DNA from: Chara braunii
Taxonomy: Eukaryota; Streptophyta; Charophyceae; Charales; Characeae
Direction: 5' to 3'
Length of the DNA stretch: 63,248 nucleotides
Assembly: GCA_003427395.1 (NCBI GenBank)
Contig: BFEA01000501.1
Span: 621,213-684,460, forward strand
Shown in pieces: positions 9,546 through 21,827 of the stretch. Position numbers and translations under genes: made by a program. Positions within the stretch are counted from its first letter, which is position 1, and each line of letters opens with the position of its first letter. Below the pieces are notes generated by a model that searched no databases, was not told where the DNA came from, and saw only the letters and a program-made list of their open reading frames with translations.

Positions 9546-9884
9546 AACATGTTCGATGATAATGTCTCACTGTTCTCGGTCGTAGTTTGGTCCTTGTGAC
9601 ATCAGTTAAGATTGGAATGATACATGAGGGGGATTAGTATGAATGAACCTTGGGCCCAATTACGGACATGTCCGTTATAAGGGAGAAGGGAAAGTTGGTC
9701 GGTCGGGCAGGTCAAAGTGGAGATGGAGCTTGGCCGCTCGATAGAGGAAGAGTTATCACTTTGAACTCTGTCAGTGAGTTTCAGGCGGATTAGGTCAGTG
9801 AGCAAGGCAAGGAGAGAGTTACTTAAAGGAAAAGGGCGAGCACGAAGCTGGCAAGGAAGGAGGGGAGAGACGCTCAACATTGTG

Positions 9885-10120
9885 TTTTCCATCACAGTGG
9901 ATGTGACAGTCATGATGGATGTGGTAATTGTGGTGCGCATGGTCGGCATGGCGTTCGTAGTGAATGTCATCGTGGTCGTCGTGGTACTCACTGTGGGTGT
10001 CGCCATCATCGTCTAGACTTGATGATCATCTCCTCGTTTTCGACAATCGCCCTTGTTGTCCATAACGACAGTTCTCGTTGCATTGGCGTTCGTAATTTGC
10101 ATGGCAGTGTATCTTCCTAT
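9885..10120 (-). repeat. Second degenerate CAY/GAY-rich tract, with a GATTCATT motif
   Basis: Read on the minus strand, one frame across 9890-10020 is rich in His, Asp and Tyr, consistent with a decayed CAC/GAC repeat. The same tract lies at 17805-17940. GTTCTAGTGTGAGATTCATT follows at about 10121-10140. Confidence 0.5.
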
Positions 10121-10453
10121 GTTCTAGTGTGAGATTCATTCTTATTTTGAACTTTTGGTGCCTCGTTGTCGAGATCTCGTTAGTAAACGCCGTGCTCGCC
10201 TCCACCGTGATCTTTGTCAATACCATCATAACCTAGACCTCGTTGATGGTTGCACTGCGGTCATGGGGTTCGTTCCCGATTCATCATAGTGCTGGGCTCC
10301 GCAAAGACAGTCGTCTCGCTGCCCATCAAGGTCGTCTTTCTCGTCCTGGCAGACTTGCCCAACTTGGTAATTATCGTATGCATCACTATGGTCACCATTG
10401 AGCCCATCGTGCAGAGCAAATTGAAGTAAAGCTTGCCAAGCAAAGTTGAGGCT

Positions 10454-10685
<232 letters not shown>

Positions 10686-12240
10686 GTGTGTACCTGGTCT
10701 GCTAAACTGACGATGTGGGTTGAACAACAAGTCGAGTTGGTCTTCCAAGAAGGTGACCTATTTTTCCATGTTATAACAGAAGATTCACGCTCGCTTAATG
10801 CACTATATGTTTCAATATTTTAGCGGCGATTCATTCTCATTTTGCACATCCAGTGAGTAGCAAAACAAGACTCTCGGCAATGGTATTCTCCTTCATTGGA
10901 TTCAATTCCGTGGTGCTTTTCCTCGAGATGTTTGATGACGAAATAATCTACTTCGTACTACCCGTTTTCATTGTGTCCCCCTGCGGTTATTTTTTCATCA
11001 CGACCTCTCTATCTGTTCAGTGCCTCTTTCCTCGGGCCACTACTTCGCGTGCTTGAAACTGATCGTGTTTCAGATCGGCTGCACAGAATGAGTGTGGGGA
11101 CGGGCAGGTTCCTAATTAGTAATATTTTAGTGAGGGAAGATTGGTAATGCAGCTTACCGTGACTTCCCTGACTGCCTTACTCGTTGCGGCTTGATGCGAG
11201 GGGTTGGGGTGTGAGCATGCCGGTGGAATTACTAAAGGCCATTGGCTTTTAGAACTATAGGTGACAATTGAAGTCTAAGGAGGTCGCGAATACCTTGAAT
11301 TGATTCAACCGCATTATTTGTTTCAAATAAACTTTGTGTTCTTTATTTTTTCCCCAGCAGCAGATACTTTAGGTTGGAGTTGTCGATAACCTCAAGTGTT
11401 GGAAGGTCATTACTGTTGAAGCTGGGTTCTGTCCTGCTATTCATTTTTCATTGCCTGTTGAGTTACTTTGAGATGTGTAACTACTACTTCCTTTGGGTCC
11501 TGCTAATTCAAGTCGAACCTACTGCTACAGACTGCAACTAGTTATTGTTGTTGTGCTACAACTTGCAACTATTGTCTATTGTTGCTACATACAGTGGTTG
11601 TGTACCTCTGCAACATACTGATGTGGTGTTAATGCTGTGTGCGGCACAAATTCCGACCATTGAGCTCTACATCTGCTTAGGAAGAAGCGGCTGCTAGCTT
11701 TTAGAGCACCTACAAAATTCTTATGACTTATGCTTGTTTCCCAGCAGAATCGGTGTTCTTCTTTGGAGTTACCGCAACTGCTTTTCAGAGGGTACTATTG
11801 CTGTAACTCAAGGTTGCTGCTATTTCATAACAGTATTTTTGTAACCTTACTAGCAAGGGTATTGCTGTTTTTGTTTTTTTCGGTAGTGGTGTTGTTATCC
11901 TTGCGTGATAGTATGATTGACTCTAGGCAGAGATAAACGACTATTTTCTGCAACAGAGGTGCTGATACTTTTTCGAAAGTCGCACTATAATATTTTCAGT
12001 AGAAGAAAGTTGTTATCCTCAGTATATTAGTGTTGCCACTTGGATTGTTGATTGTTGTCGGATTCTAGAAAAAGGGTTGCTGATTCATCAGACGACCGTC
12101 GTCTTCGTTAATTTCACGCTGCAATTGTTATCTACCTTTAAATTGCTGCAACATCCACAGTTGGTTGCCGTGCTGCAGTCAAAGTTGTGGTCGCTCAAGC
12201 TATGAGATTATTACGGCATTTGGGAGCAATAAACGTTAAG
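10686..12240 (+). repeat. B copy 1, right part
   Basis: Non-coding. Contains GATTCA-type motifs (about 10779 and 10826) and a region of degenerate CTGCTAC/TGCAACTA units (11510-11720). A 67-residue frame at 10853-11056 starts in-register with the duplicate but is broken in B copy 2, so it is not called a gene. Confidence 0.55.
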
Positions 12241-12390
12241 TCTAACACACACACACACACACACCTGTCTCTTATACACATCTAGATGTGTATAATATAT
12301 GTATATGGGCGATCGAGAGGAGCGAGGCTCTAAGAAGCCTGCCTCATCGCCATATCTATATGTATACTAGACGATCGAGAGAAGCGAGGN

Positions 12391-12458
<68 letters not shown>

Positions 12459-12464
12459 CTAAAT
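12241..12464. other. Adapter-bearing misjoin
   Basis: An (AC)n tract (12245-12264) runs into CTGTCTCTTATACACATCT (12265-12283) and AGATGTGTATAA (12284-12295). These are the Nextera mosaic end and the start of its reverse complement. The next 90 or so bases (12297-12389) copy 4799-4890 of the hairpin array exactly, then one N (12390) and (GA)n to 12457. The natural sequence between B copy 1 and 12460 is therefore not reliably represented. Confidence 0.95.
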
Positions 12465-13397
12465 GGCAAAATTGAAATATGGGTCCAATTGCGGCTGCGA
12501 TCTATGTCACGGTTGGAATGTTTTTTTTTAATTTATTTAGTGTTTTTCTTGGAAAGATTACAACAAAATCTTTAAGTACTCCAATTTTCAAGTTTTTTTA
12601 CGCATTCTTCTGAGCGAGACAACTCATTGAATTTTGAGTACTTTTTAAGTTGCCTCACACATGGCTGAGTGGCAAAAACGAAAAATGTGCCGAATCGGCG
12701 CAATAATTATTTGGCGGTGTAAATTAGTTTTTGAAAATGTTGTAATATTGTTTCTGAAAAGAACATGACATCATCTATGGATTCTCAAAATTTCATATTT
12801 TTCCGCGGTTTCCTCCAACCACAAAAAATCGTCAAAGTGACCTCTTGCAAAACGTCTGTTTCGTTACGCCCGACCTCCCTGTTTTGAGAAGACAAGCCTG
12901 AATGCATGGGCATGATGGCCCTTTTGCAGTTTACATACCCTCACTTTTTTTTTGGGTCCATTTTCACCTGAGGACCAGTCCAACGCCCCCCACTTGTTTC
13001 TGGGGTCCGCTTCCACCCGAGGACCGATCCTTCCTTTTTCAAAACTCCTAGTTCGACCAGAGCTAGTTGTAGGTAGTATGTAATTTTGCCAAGGACCGGT
13101 CCCCAAAAAATTTGTGCCCTCTAAGAACCCATTTTGCGTCCTGATCACCCGCCTCCGAAAATGCGACACCTTGACACAGACGCAGAAGCCCACAATACCG
13201 CAACCTTACAGTTGCGAACTAAATAAAAGTTGTTTTGTCACATGTGACTCACCCAATCGGGCATTGAACGTGTGGGGCGTTGAATACTTCCACGTTCAAA
13301 CACATTTGATGCACTTCCAAATGCAATGCCAAGACACTGCGGCTAAGGCTGCACCCTTTCCGATTTAGAATTTTTCACTTTTCCACCCTGCTGCTGC
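12465..13397. other. No recognisable feature
   Basis: Unassigned sequence with no credible gene. Open frames at 12864-13193 (minus) and 13114-13368 (plus) are short and have no recognisable domain. Confidence 0.4.
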
Positions 13398-13605
13398 TTT
13401 GCCACCGTTTCGACCAAAACCCATCGAAGAGTCCCACGAGCAGCTACCGGTCCCGCATTTTTCAAAGAAACTGCCACCACCCCCCAAAGATCCACTCGGC
13501 CGCTCCTTTGCCACTGTTTCGACCAAAACCCAGCGTGCGGTCCCACGGGCAGCTACCGGTCCTGCATTTTTCAAAGAAACTGTCACCACTCCCAAAAGTG
13601 TCGTG
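13398..13605. repeat. Two-copy tandem repeat, period 109 bp
   Basis: TTTGCCACNGTTTCGACCAA occurs at 13398 and 13507, and the following 90 or so bases match with few changes (GCAGCTACCGGTCC, TTTTTCAAAGAAACTG). The minus strand stays open across both units, giving a repeated VSLKNAGPVAARGT peptide, but the shared frame follows from the duplication and there is no other support for a protein. Confidence 0.75.
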
Positions 13606-13805
13606 CCTGCACCTACCTGCATTTTTCGAACCTTCCAACGACCAAACGAGCCCGAATCAACGACCGTAATAACGAAGGACGACGAAAATATCTCGCGGGG
13701 CAGATGTCTCAGGGTGGGGAAACGCGCCCCTAACGGGCTGCGAACATGAAGGACCAATCCCCCAATAAGTTCAACCCCGAAAGAAACCCCTTATCAGCTT
13801 GTCAC

Positions 13806-14880
13806 CCGTTGTCGACACAACAAGGGTATTTGTCAGTGTTTGTACAACTCACATCAGCTGCTTTTCTAATGTCAGTTAAGACAGTGATACGTTTATTTTT
13901 GTAAAGCTCGTAACTGACTCTCAATGGCCGGAAGGGCGAGCACATGCATGATTGGGTCCGAGAGTGTGGGGGAGTGCATTTTGAGGCGAGTGTTAGTTAT
14001 CCAAATGTCTAGCGGTTTCGTGAACCACCAGTGTAGTCGATGATCTCTCAAAGCAATGTGAGTTAGAGAGATCAATTTTTTTATTAGTATAGTCGCGCAT
14101 GTTGCTTACACATGTATAGAGGCCGACATTGTCATGACCATCATCAAAGTTAATTGTCGTTGTCGTCATCCGATATGAGTCTCATTGACTAGCTTAGGCT
14201 GATGCTTTAATCGCGCAACACGGAGTTCGAATGATTTTTTGACGTTGTGCCTCTTGTCATCCGATAAAGATTCTCTACGACCTCAACAAGGCTTCCGTAA
14301 ACGGAGCTTGACGTAGGTGGACGACGCGAATTTTTCCTCCCAAAGTAATATGACAGATCCTGGTTGAAGTGTTGAAGGTACAATTTTCGAAAGTGGTCAC
14401 TTGCGGGGGCCACAAATAACGACGCCACGACTTAGGGATGGTAGATGGTGTGCTCCACAAAGGTAAACGAAGCCCAAAACCCCGTGGAGGTGCGAAAGCT
14501 CGGCGGTCGTGGGTTCAGTCGATAGGCCTAGGTGTAGTCTTTGTTGATTTTTAGTCTTCTCTATTGGTTACTCTTTGTATGGTGTTTTGAACCCGTTAAA
14601 TCCGAACTCTAGTTTGCTCTATTGATTAAAGAATTGGACTTTCAAGCAGCAAGTGCATGGACCAAAGCCAATGAGTGGCGATGAAGCGACGAAGTGTGAT
14701 CCAAATAATCATGGAGTTAAGGGTTCCATGGGACTATCCCCCTTAGTTTTGTTCCGGTTTCAATCACCGATCTGAAGGTCAAGACGAAAAGGGGTACTAG
14801 TGGTTTCCCTTATTTATTTACTTATTTACTTATTTATTATTTTTTATCGTTTTGGGGGGTCGGGTCTAGTGCATGCTCCA
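13806..14880 (+). repeat. ES element, diverged copy
   Basis: Starts with a worn head (TTGTCGACACAACAAGGGTAT, about 13809-13829), where only the right arm of the hairpin survives, then TGTTTGTAC. The tail at 14600-14757 keeps GGACTTTCAAGCAG and GGGTTCCATGGGACTATCCC, CCTTAGTTTTG, matching the 3' block of other ES copies, followed by a T-rich stretch. Heavy divergence suggests an old insertion. Confidence 0.5.
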
Positions 14881-14897
14881 GGATTGGCTAGTACTAA

Positions 14898-15012
14898 CGG
14901 GCCTAGCTCAGTTGGTCCGTCCCTGAATTGCTCAGTTGGTCCGTCCCTGAATTGCTCAGTTGGTCCATCCCTGAATTGCTTAAATACAAATTAAGGTCCG
15001 AATCTAGTTAGT
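14898..15012 (+). repeat. S2 tRNA-like module with a triplicated A-box
   Basis: The 24 bp unit CTCAGTTGGTCCGTCCCTGA+ATTG stands three times in a row (14907-14930, 14931-14954, 14955-14978), so the A-box region is triplicated ahead of a single worn B-box-like region (AAGGTCCGAATC near 14993-15004). The other two S2 copies have one unit. Confidence 0.8.
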
Positions 15013-15104
15013 TCAATGGTAATATCTTAAGATTTTCGGTTTTATTATTGTTTATTTAATTATTATCTCTTATTTTCTTATTCGCTTTCCTTTTACCTTT
15101 GGTG
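15013..15104. other. AT-rich spacer before B copy 2
   Basis: T-rich sequence ending in TATTTTCTTATTCGCTTTCC and CTTTGGTGGCGATTTGC. The same lead-in precedes B copy 3 (21808-21842) but not copy 1, which helps define the left limit of the B segment. Confidence 0.5.
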
Positions 15105-16151
15105 GCGATTTGCAGCAATGTTCCTGTTGGAATGAATCTCACGCCCAAATATGAAAAACAATTGTTCACATCATACTAATCGGTGATCGGTCCTCACCAT
15201 ATCGAGCACACTAAGGAGGTCGGTCTAGTTCGTATTATTTAGAATCAGCGGTTGTTTCACATTTTTCGAGTTGTATATTATCAGCCGCTGCGTTGCGTTA
15301 ATTAACGAAGAAGAAGAATAAAGGGAAGAGCAGGGAAAAAAGAAAGGAAAAGTGAAGAAAAGGATATGAGTTTAACTTCTCGCTTGCAATCCTCACCTAG
15401 GTGTTGCTCATCGTGCTCGTCTTCGTCTTAACGGTTGTGCTCATCTTGGTGTTCATCTTCGACCTAGTGGTCGCGTTCTTCTTGGTTGTCATCTTCAGCC
15501 TCGTGGCCGTGTCGCTCATCGAGGTGGTATTTATCGTCGAGATCCTTCGGATAGTGCTCTTCAATTGGACGCTCGTCATGATGTTCGTCCTAATCTTTGT
15601 TCTGACGCTGGTCTCAGTCCAAACATTCATCGTTATCTTGGTGGTGCGCGTTGTCGCGCCGATGCTTATGCGCACGTTGGCTCTCGGCTTGCCCAGACCA
15701 CCCTCGTGTTCGCCCGTATCTAACCAAGGTCACAATGAAATTTAGTGAAGGCAAGATACAAGCCAAGGCGGAAGACGCTGGTGACGACAGTAGTAAGAGA
15801 AGGAAAGAGCAAGAAAAGAGCAAGAAAAGATTGATGGGGCAAAGGGGAGAACATACTTGACGGGCATTGGGCGCCAACTTGAGGTTGTAGATGATTTTAG
15901 TTTGAGAGTGTGTATCAACTCATGTTTTAGCAAAAAAAAAATGGTAATAATTTTACAATTAAGCAGCGGGTATAGCAAGGGAGGTTGAACGTGTGAATCT
16001 TCTCGTGTTTTAGAGGAAGATTCATTCTCTCTTTGCAAGATCCGACTGGCAGCAAGTGGACGAACCCGAAATGATGCATCTTTGCAATATAGCGGAAGAT
16101 TCATTCTCATTTTGCATATTTGGTGAGGAGTGGAGCAAGACCCGTAGCAGT

Positions 16152-17345
16152 GCTGTCGGCTCAAATACACTTGCAAGAGTATTTGTCCATGTTTTTGCGG
16201 CTATGACGAGCCGTATCTGTAGTGATGATTGAGGGAGTGACACATTTTATTTTTGCGCATCCCACAACTGACTCTTTGTAGTCAGAACGACAAACATGCG
16301 TAATGTTAGGTCAGAGAGTGTGGCGGTGTGCACCTTGGGACACATGTTGATTAATCAGACATCTGGTGATTCCACGAAATGAAAGTGTGACAAGTGAAAT
16401 TGCACAATAATGCGAGCAAGAGAGAGGTTAAAGTTGTGATTAGCACGGTCGGGCGCACTGTGTGCGGGCACATAGAGCCCAATATTATCATGGTCGGTGT
16501 CAAGGTTGACTATCCGTATCGTGACTGAGAACAAATTTCAATGACTTATAATGAGACGGTGCTTGGGTCTGCATGGAGCTGGGTTCCTAAGATATCTTAA
16601 TCGTTGTAAAATATCTTGGTCGTTGTAAGATATCTTGATCATTGTACAATATCTTCGTCGTTGTAAGATATCTTGATCGTTATAAGATATCTTGATCGTT
16701 GTGTCTCTTATGTATCAAGAGACATTTGCTATAACCTCGGTGAGGCGTGTGTAAGCAAAGTTTGATGCAAGTAAAGGTCAAAGTTATCACCGATTGAGCT
16801 TGTAAAACGGGCGGTTTGAAAAAGTTGCTGCTTGTAAGGGACCTAGAATGACGGTAAGGTATAGTAGGTGGCATGCACGACAACCGTAAATGAAACTCGA
16901 CCCTTGACGTGGCAGGGGGGTGAGTACAACAACTGTGGGTTCGGCGAGTAGGCCAAAATGTTGCCTTGGCCTTGGGGTAGTTTGGCAAGTTTAGGCATAA
17001 GGTAAATATTCTTCATATTGAATTTCGTGCATCCTAAGCTTAGACTTAAGCTTAGCTCTATAGGTTACGACATTAAACTTTCACAAGGCAGATATGAGAA
17101 TCGAGGCCAGCCGACAACGAGGCAGCTCAGGAGCGTGATTGAAAGACACCAAAGGGTTGAGTGTCCCGTGAGACTTTCCCCCTTGGTTTTGCAACCAATC
17201 TCACACCCGGGCCCATCTAGCGGGATCAAGGGGTTACAAGTGGGTTCCCCTCCCTCCCCTCCTCAACTTTTTTTTTCCTATTGAATTATTATTATTATTA
17301 TTTCATAATTATAGTCTCGTTTTTGGACCGGAACCGATACCAGGA
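16152..17345 (+). repeat. ES element in B copy 2
   Basis: Head CTGTCGGCTCAAAT with hairpin AAATAC/GTATTT (16163-16184). In the copy at 8244-8265 the matching stem is AAATGC/GTATTT, so this copy restores the pair. The tail carries the tRNA-like block (17045-17110), the CCCTTGGTTTTGCAACC string and a T-rich stretch, all as in copy 1. Confidence 0.6.
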
Positions 17346-17363
17346 CTGGTGATCCTACCAACT

Positions 17364-17470
17364 GGCCTAGCTCAGTTGGTACACCCCTGAATTCTTGAAG
17401 TACAGACTTGAGTTCGAACCCCTGTGAAAGCATATGAGTGAGATACTACAGTTATAAATTACCGAGGATC
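17364..17470 (+). repeat. S2 tRNA-like module, copy 2
   Basis: A-box TAGCTCAGTTGG (17368-17379) and B-box GAGTTCGAACCCC (17410-17422). This B box is closer to the canonical GTTCGANNC form than that of copy 1. It is the most promising pol III promoter-like pair in the window, though the cloverleaf is not convincing. Confidence 0.65.
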
Positions 17471-19933
17471 CTGTTCGATGATAATGTCTCACTGTTCTCG
17501 GTCGTAGTTTGGTCCTTGTGACATTAGTTAAGATTGAAACGATACATGGGAGGGATTAGTATGAATGAACCTTGGGCCCAATTACGGACATGTCCGTTAT
17601 AAGGGAGAAGGGAAAGTCGGTCGGTCGGACAGGTCAAAGTGGAGATGGAGCTTGGCCGCTCGATAAAGGAAGAGTTATCCCTTTTGAGCTATGTCAGTGA
17701 GTTTCAGGCGGATTAGGTTAGTGAGCAAGGCAAGGATAGAGTTAGTTAAAGGAAAAGGGCGCGCACGAAGCTGACAAGGAAGGAGGGGAGAGACACTCAA
17801 CATTGTGTTCTCCATCACGGTGGATGTGACAGTCATGATGGATGTGGTAATTGTGGTGCGCATGGTCGACATGGCGTTCGTAGTGAATGTCATCGTGGTC
17901 GTCGTGGTACTTACTTTGGGTGTCGCCATCGTCGTCCTTGCATTGGCGTTCTTAATTTGCATGACAGTGTATCTTCCCATGTTCTAGTGTGAGATTCATT
18001 CTTATTTTGAACTTTTGGTGCCTTGTTGTCGAGATATCGTTAGTAAAAGTCGTGCTCGCCTCCACCGTGATCTTTGTCAATACCATCATAACCTAGACGT
18101 CGTTGATGGTTGCACTGCGGTCATGGGGTTCGTTCCCAATTCATCATGGTGTTGGACTCCGCAAAAACATTCGTCTCGTTGCCCATCAAGGTCGTCTTTT
18201 TCGTCCTGGCAGACTTGCCCAACTTGGTAATCATCGTATTCGTCACTATGGTCAGCATTGAGCCCATCGTGCAGGGCAAATTGAAGTAAAGCTTGCCAAG
18301 CAAAGTTGAGGCTGGGGGGGAGAGAGAGGGAGAGAGGGTACTTAGTCTGCTAAACTGACGATGTGGTTTGAACAGCAAGTCGAGTTGGTCTTCCAAGTGG
18401 GTGACCTATTTTCCCATGTTATAAGAAAAGATTCACCCTCGCTTAATGCACTTTATGTTTCAATATTTTAGCGGCGATTCATTCTCATTTTGCACATCTA
18501 GTGCGTAGCAAAACAAGACTCGCGACAATGGTATTCTCCTTCATTGGATTCAATTTTGTGGTGCTTCTCCTCGAGGTGTTTGATGACTGGACAATCTACT
18601 TCGTAGTACCCATTTTCATAGTGTCCCGCTGCGGTTAATTTTTCATCACGGCCTCTCTATCTCTTCGGTGCCTCTTTCCTCGGACCACTTCTTCGCGTGC
18701 TTGAAACTGGTTGTGTTTCAGATCGGCTGCAGGGAATGAGTGTGGGGACGGGCAGTTTCCTAATTAGTAATATGTTAGTGAGGGAAGATTGGTAATACAG
18801 CTTACTGTGACTTCCCTGACTGCCTTACTCGTTGCGGCTTGATGCGAGGGGTTGGGGTGTGAGCATGCCGGTGACTGTAGGTTGGTCGTTGTTCTTGCTG
18901 GTTGGGAAGGGCCATTGGATTTTAGAACTAAAGGTGACAATTGAAGTCTAAGGAGGTCGCGAATACCTTGAATTGATTCAACCGAACTATTTGTTTCAAA
19001 TAAACTTTGTGTTCTTTATTTTTTCCCTACCAGCATATACTTTAGATTGGAGTTGTTGTCGATAACCTCAAGTGTTGGAAGGTCATTAATGTTCAAGTTG
19101 GGTTCTGTCCTGCTATGGGTTTTTCATGGCCTGTTGACTTACTTGGAGATGTGCAACTACTTTCTTTCGGTCCTGCTAATTCAAGTCGAAGTTACTACTA
19201 CAGACTGCAACTAGTTGTTGTTGTTGTGCTACAACTTGCAGCTATTGTCTATTGTTGCTACATACAGTGGTTGTGTACCTCTGCAACGTACTGATGTGGT
19301 GCTAATGTTGTGTGCGGCACAAACTCCTGCCATTGAGGTCAACATCTGCTGAGGAAAAAGCGGCTGCTAACTTTTAGAGCACCTACAAAATTCTTATGAC
19401 TTATGCTTGTTTCCCAACAGAACCGTGTTCTTCTTTGGAGTTACCGCAACTGCTTTTCAGAGGGTACTATTGCTGTAACTCAAGGTTGTTGCTATTTCAT
19501 AACAGTGGTTTTGTAACCTTACTAGCAAGGGTATTGTTGTTTTTGCGTTTTTCGGTAGTGGTGTTGCTATCCCTGCGTGATAGCATGATTGACTCTGGGC
19601 AGAGATAAATGATTATTTCTGCAATAGAGGTGCTAATACTTTTTCGAAAGTCGCACTGCAATATTTTCAGTTGAAGAAAGTTGCTATCCTCAGTATATTA
19701 GTGTTGTCATTTTCATTGCATTGTTGATTGTTGTCGGATTCTAGCAGAGAGGCTGCTGATTCATCAGACGACCGTCGTCTTCGTCAATTTCACGCTGCAA
19801 TTGTTATCTATCTTTAAATTGTTGCAACTTCCACAGTTGGTTGTCTTGTTGCAGTCAAAGTTGTGGTCGTTCAAGCTATGAGATTATTACGACATTTGAG
19901 AACAATCAGCGTTAAGTCTACCATTAGTTACTA

Positions 19934-20240
19934 TTGCGGGGTCCTTAGGAGCTGAAGACAAAAAGACCCTCTCCGCACGAGTTTGAGTTGATCCTTATTG
20001 CATCTTGAGAGTCTAAAACCCCTTTCGTTAATTTTCTTACTCTGATTCTAAGCTTTGGTTCGGGTGAGGGGTGCGACAAGTAGGATTGCAAGCCACAAAA
20101 CCATAACAAAGTCCGTAGGGGGTTCGTCCACCAAATGTAGCAGCTCTGCCGGAGCCCGAGCGGGGTTCTAGAGGCAAGGAACCAACAAGTATAACTACCT
20201 TTGTGTGTATGATCCTGTACAACCTTAAGTTCACTACCTT
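19934..20240 (+). repeat. HA element copy 2: head
   Basis: Begins ATTGCGGGGTCCTTAGGAG and contains a CTTGAGAGTCTAAAACCCC string and the head hairpin at 20144-20182 (CTCTGCC, AGCCC, loop GAGC, GGGGTT, GAGGCAAGG). The block aligns with 55946-56250 and, inverted, with 39860-40118. The outer arms pair as CTCTGCC with GGCAAGG allowing one mismatch. Confidence 0.65.
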
Positions 20241-21800
20241 CTATTCTACCCGCAAGTATGACTTATGACTACTTATTATTTGTTCAATTTTATTTATGGA
20301 TTTAAATTGAACAAAAACAAATGATTTTATTTATGATAACTCATATTATTTGAGGGAACGCAAAGAGAATAAACGAGGGAAGGGTGGTGAACGAGACAAA
20401 GGGTTGGTTTTATTTGCGTTTCCAGTTGACCGCGTCAAGCAAAGACTGAACGCATTCTTACTGCATGGGCTCGATGCTATATTTACTTTTCGTTTGTTTG
20501 GCTGTTTGTTTTGTAAGCAATACATTTTTATATTTATTTAGTTACATGGTACTTATTCTGATATTCAATTCAACTCTAATCTTTGAAACTTGCCACAAGT
20601 TGGATGTTATAGTCGCTTGTTTGTTTTGGGGTTTCGGAATGGAGGATGAGACTCATAAGTTGGGTACCCATAGTCTCTGTTTTCTGTTATGTGATTGAAT
20701 GAAATTGAACATATTTTGAGTATATGGGTCCACTTTTGTATCTATTCTTGAGGGAAATACATGTTAGGGTAAGTCGCACCACAAGTTGGGGCGGTAAAGT
20801 CATGAGCCAAGAATAATAAGAAAGAACTTAAGTATAAAAACTGCTATATATATATTATGTAGCAAACCAGACACAATAATTCCGAGAACTTGTCATAAGC
20901 CTGTAGATAACAAAGGAGAAAAAATATAAAATACAAAATATAATATTGAAAGGTAACTTCGGACAAGCAAAACTTATCCATAAGTGGGAAAGTGCAGTCT
21001 TATACCCATAATAACATAATAACAATGAAATTGTATAATTTTAACTATTAAACATAATAACGCCGAGTTAGACATCTCCATGAGTTGCGGTCTGATCGTC
21101 TATCGGAAAGAAAGAAGGAAGCTATGAAATTACTTCAAGTTGTATAATATTGTTTTGTTGCGGAGGTTGGGCATTACCCATAATTTAGAGAAATTCTGTC
21201 ATACGCTATATATTGTAGTCCAGGTAGGCTAGTCTGCCCATAAGTTGGGTAGCGTGGTCCTATGCCATATATGATTGTTTCAGCTGACTAGGCACACCAT
21301 AAGTTAGGGCGGTATAGTTATATGCCTTATGTCATTATTCTGGCAGGGACAAGGCATCCCCACCAGTTCGGGCGGTCTAGTAATTTGTCATATGCCGACC
21401 GTTTAGGATGAGTGGACGTACCCCATAAGTAAGGGCGGTCTAGCCATATGCCTTATGTCATTTGTATAGGTAGAAGCTAGTTGTACCATAAGTTGGAGCC
21501 ACCTAGTCATATGTCTGATGTTTATCGTTTAAACAGACTTGGTGTACCCATAAGTTGTATTAAAGGGTATAAACGTTAGTTAACGGAGAGTCGAATAAAC
21601 TTAGTATTTTGATGAAAAACTTGAGGGTTGGCGAAATTTATTTTGCTTACTTGTATGCTCTACGAGTTTGTCTTTTGGAGGTGTCTTTTGATAGCCTAGT
21701 CGCTTAAATGATCGTAAAGTGTTGGAGGGATAGGTAAAATAGAATGGATGGAAGAGGAAGTTTGAGCTAAAATAGGTTTGGTCTTCCTGAAAGTAACTCC
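20241..21800 (+). repeat. HA element copy 2: hairpin array and decayed body
   Basis: From about 20600 to 21560, units share a CCATAAGTTGGG / CCATAAGTTAGGGCGGT core every 60-90 bases. Flanks can pair: GAGACT/AGTCTC (20648-20653 with 20672-20677), TAGAC/GTCTA (21069-21073 with 21098-21102), CTAG/CTAG (21477-21480 with 21503-21506). The core is the reverse complement of the CCCTAACTTAAGGGTA core of HA copies 3 and 4. The usual twin-hairpin and tail parts are not seen before B copy 3 begins. Confidence 0.55.
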
Positions 21801-21827
21801 CAATTTTTTATTCGCTTTTCTCTTGCC

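Larger units (their letters stand above)
15105..19914 (+). repeat. B segment, copy 2
   Basis: Direct duplicate of 7197-12240, about 7.9 kb downstream, with the same internal order: GAYCAY-type tract (15401-15700), paired GATTCATTC motifs, ES element (16152-17345), palindromic tandem repeat (16588-16705), S2 module (17364-17425), second GAY/CAY tract (17805-17940) and the CTGCTAC-type region (19190-19330). It lacks the long (GA)n expansion and adds a short insertion near 18873-18906. It runs straight into an HA element head at about 19934. Confidence 0.85.
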
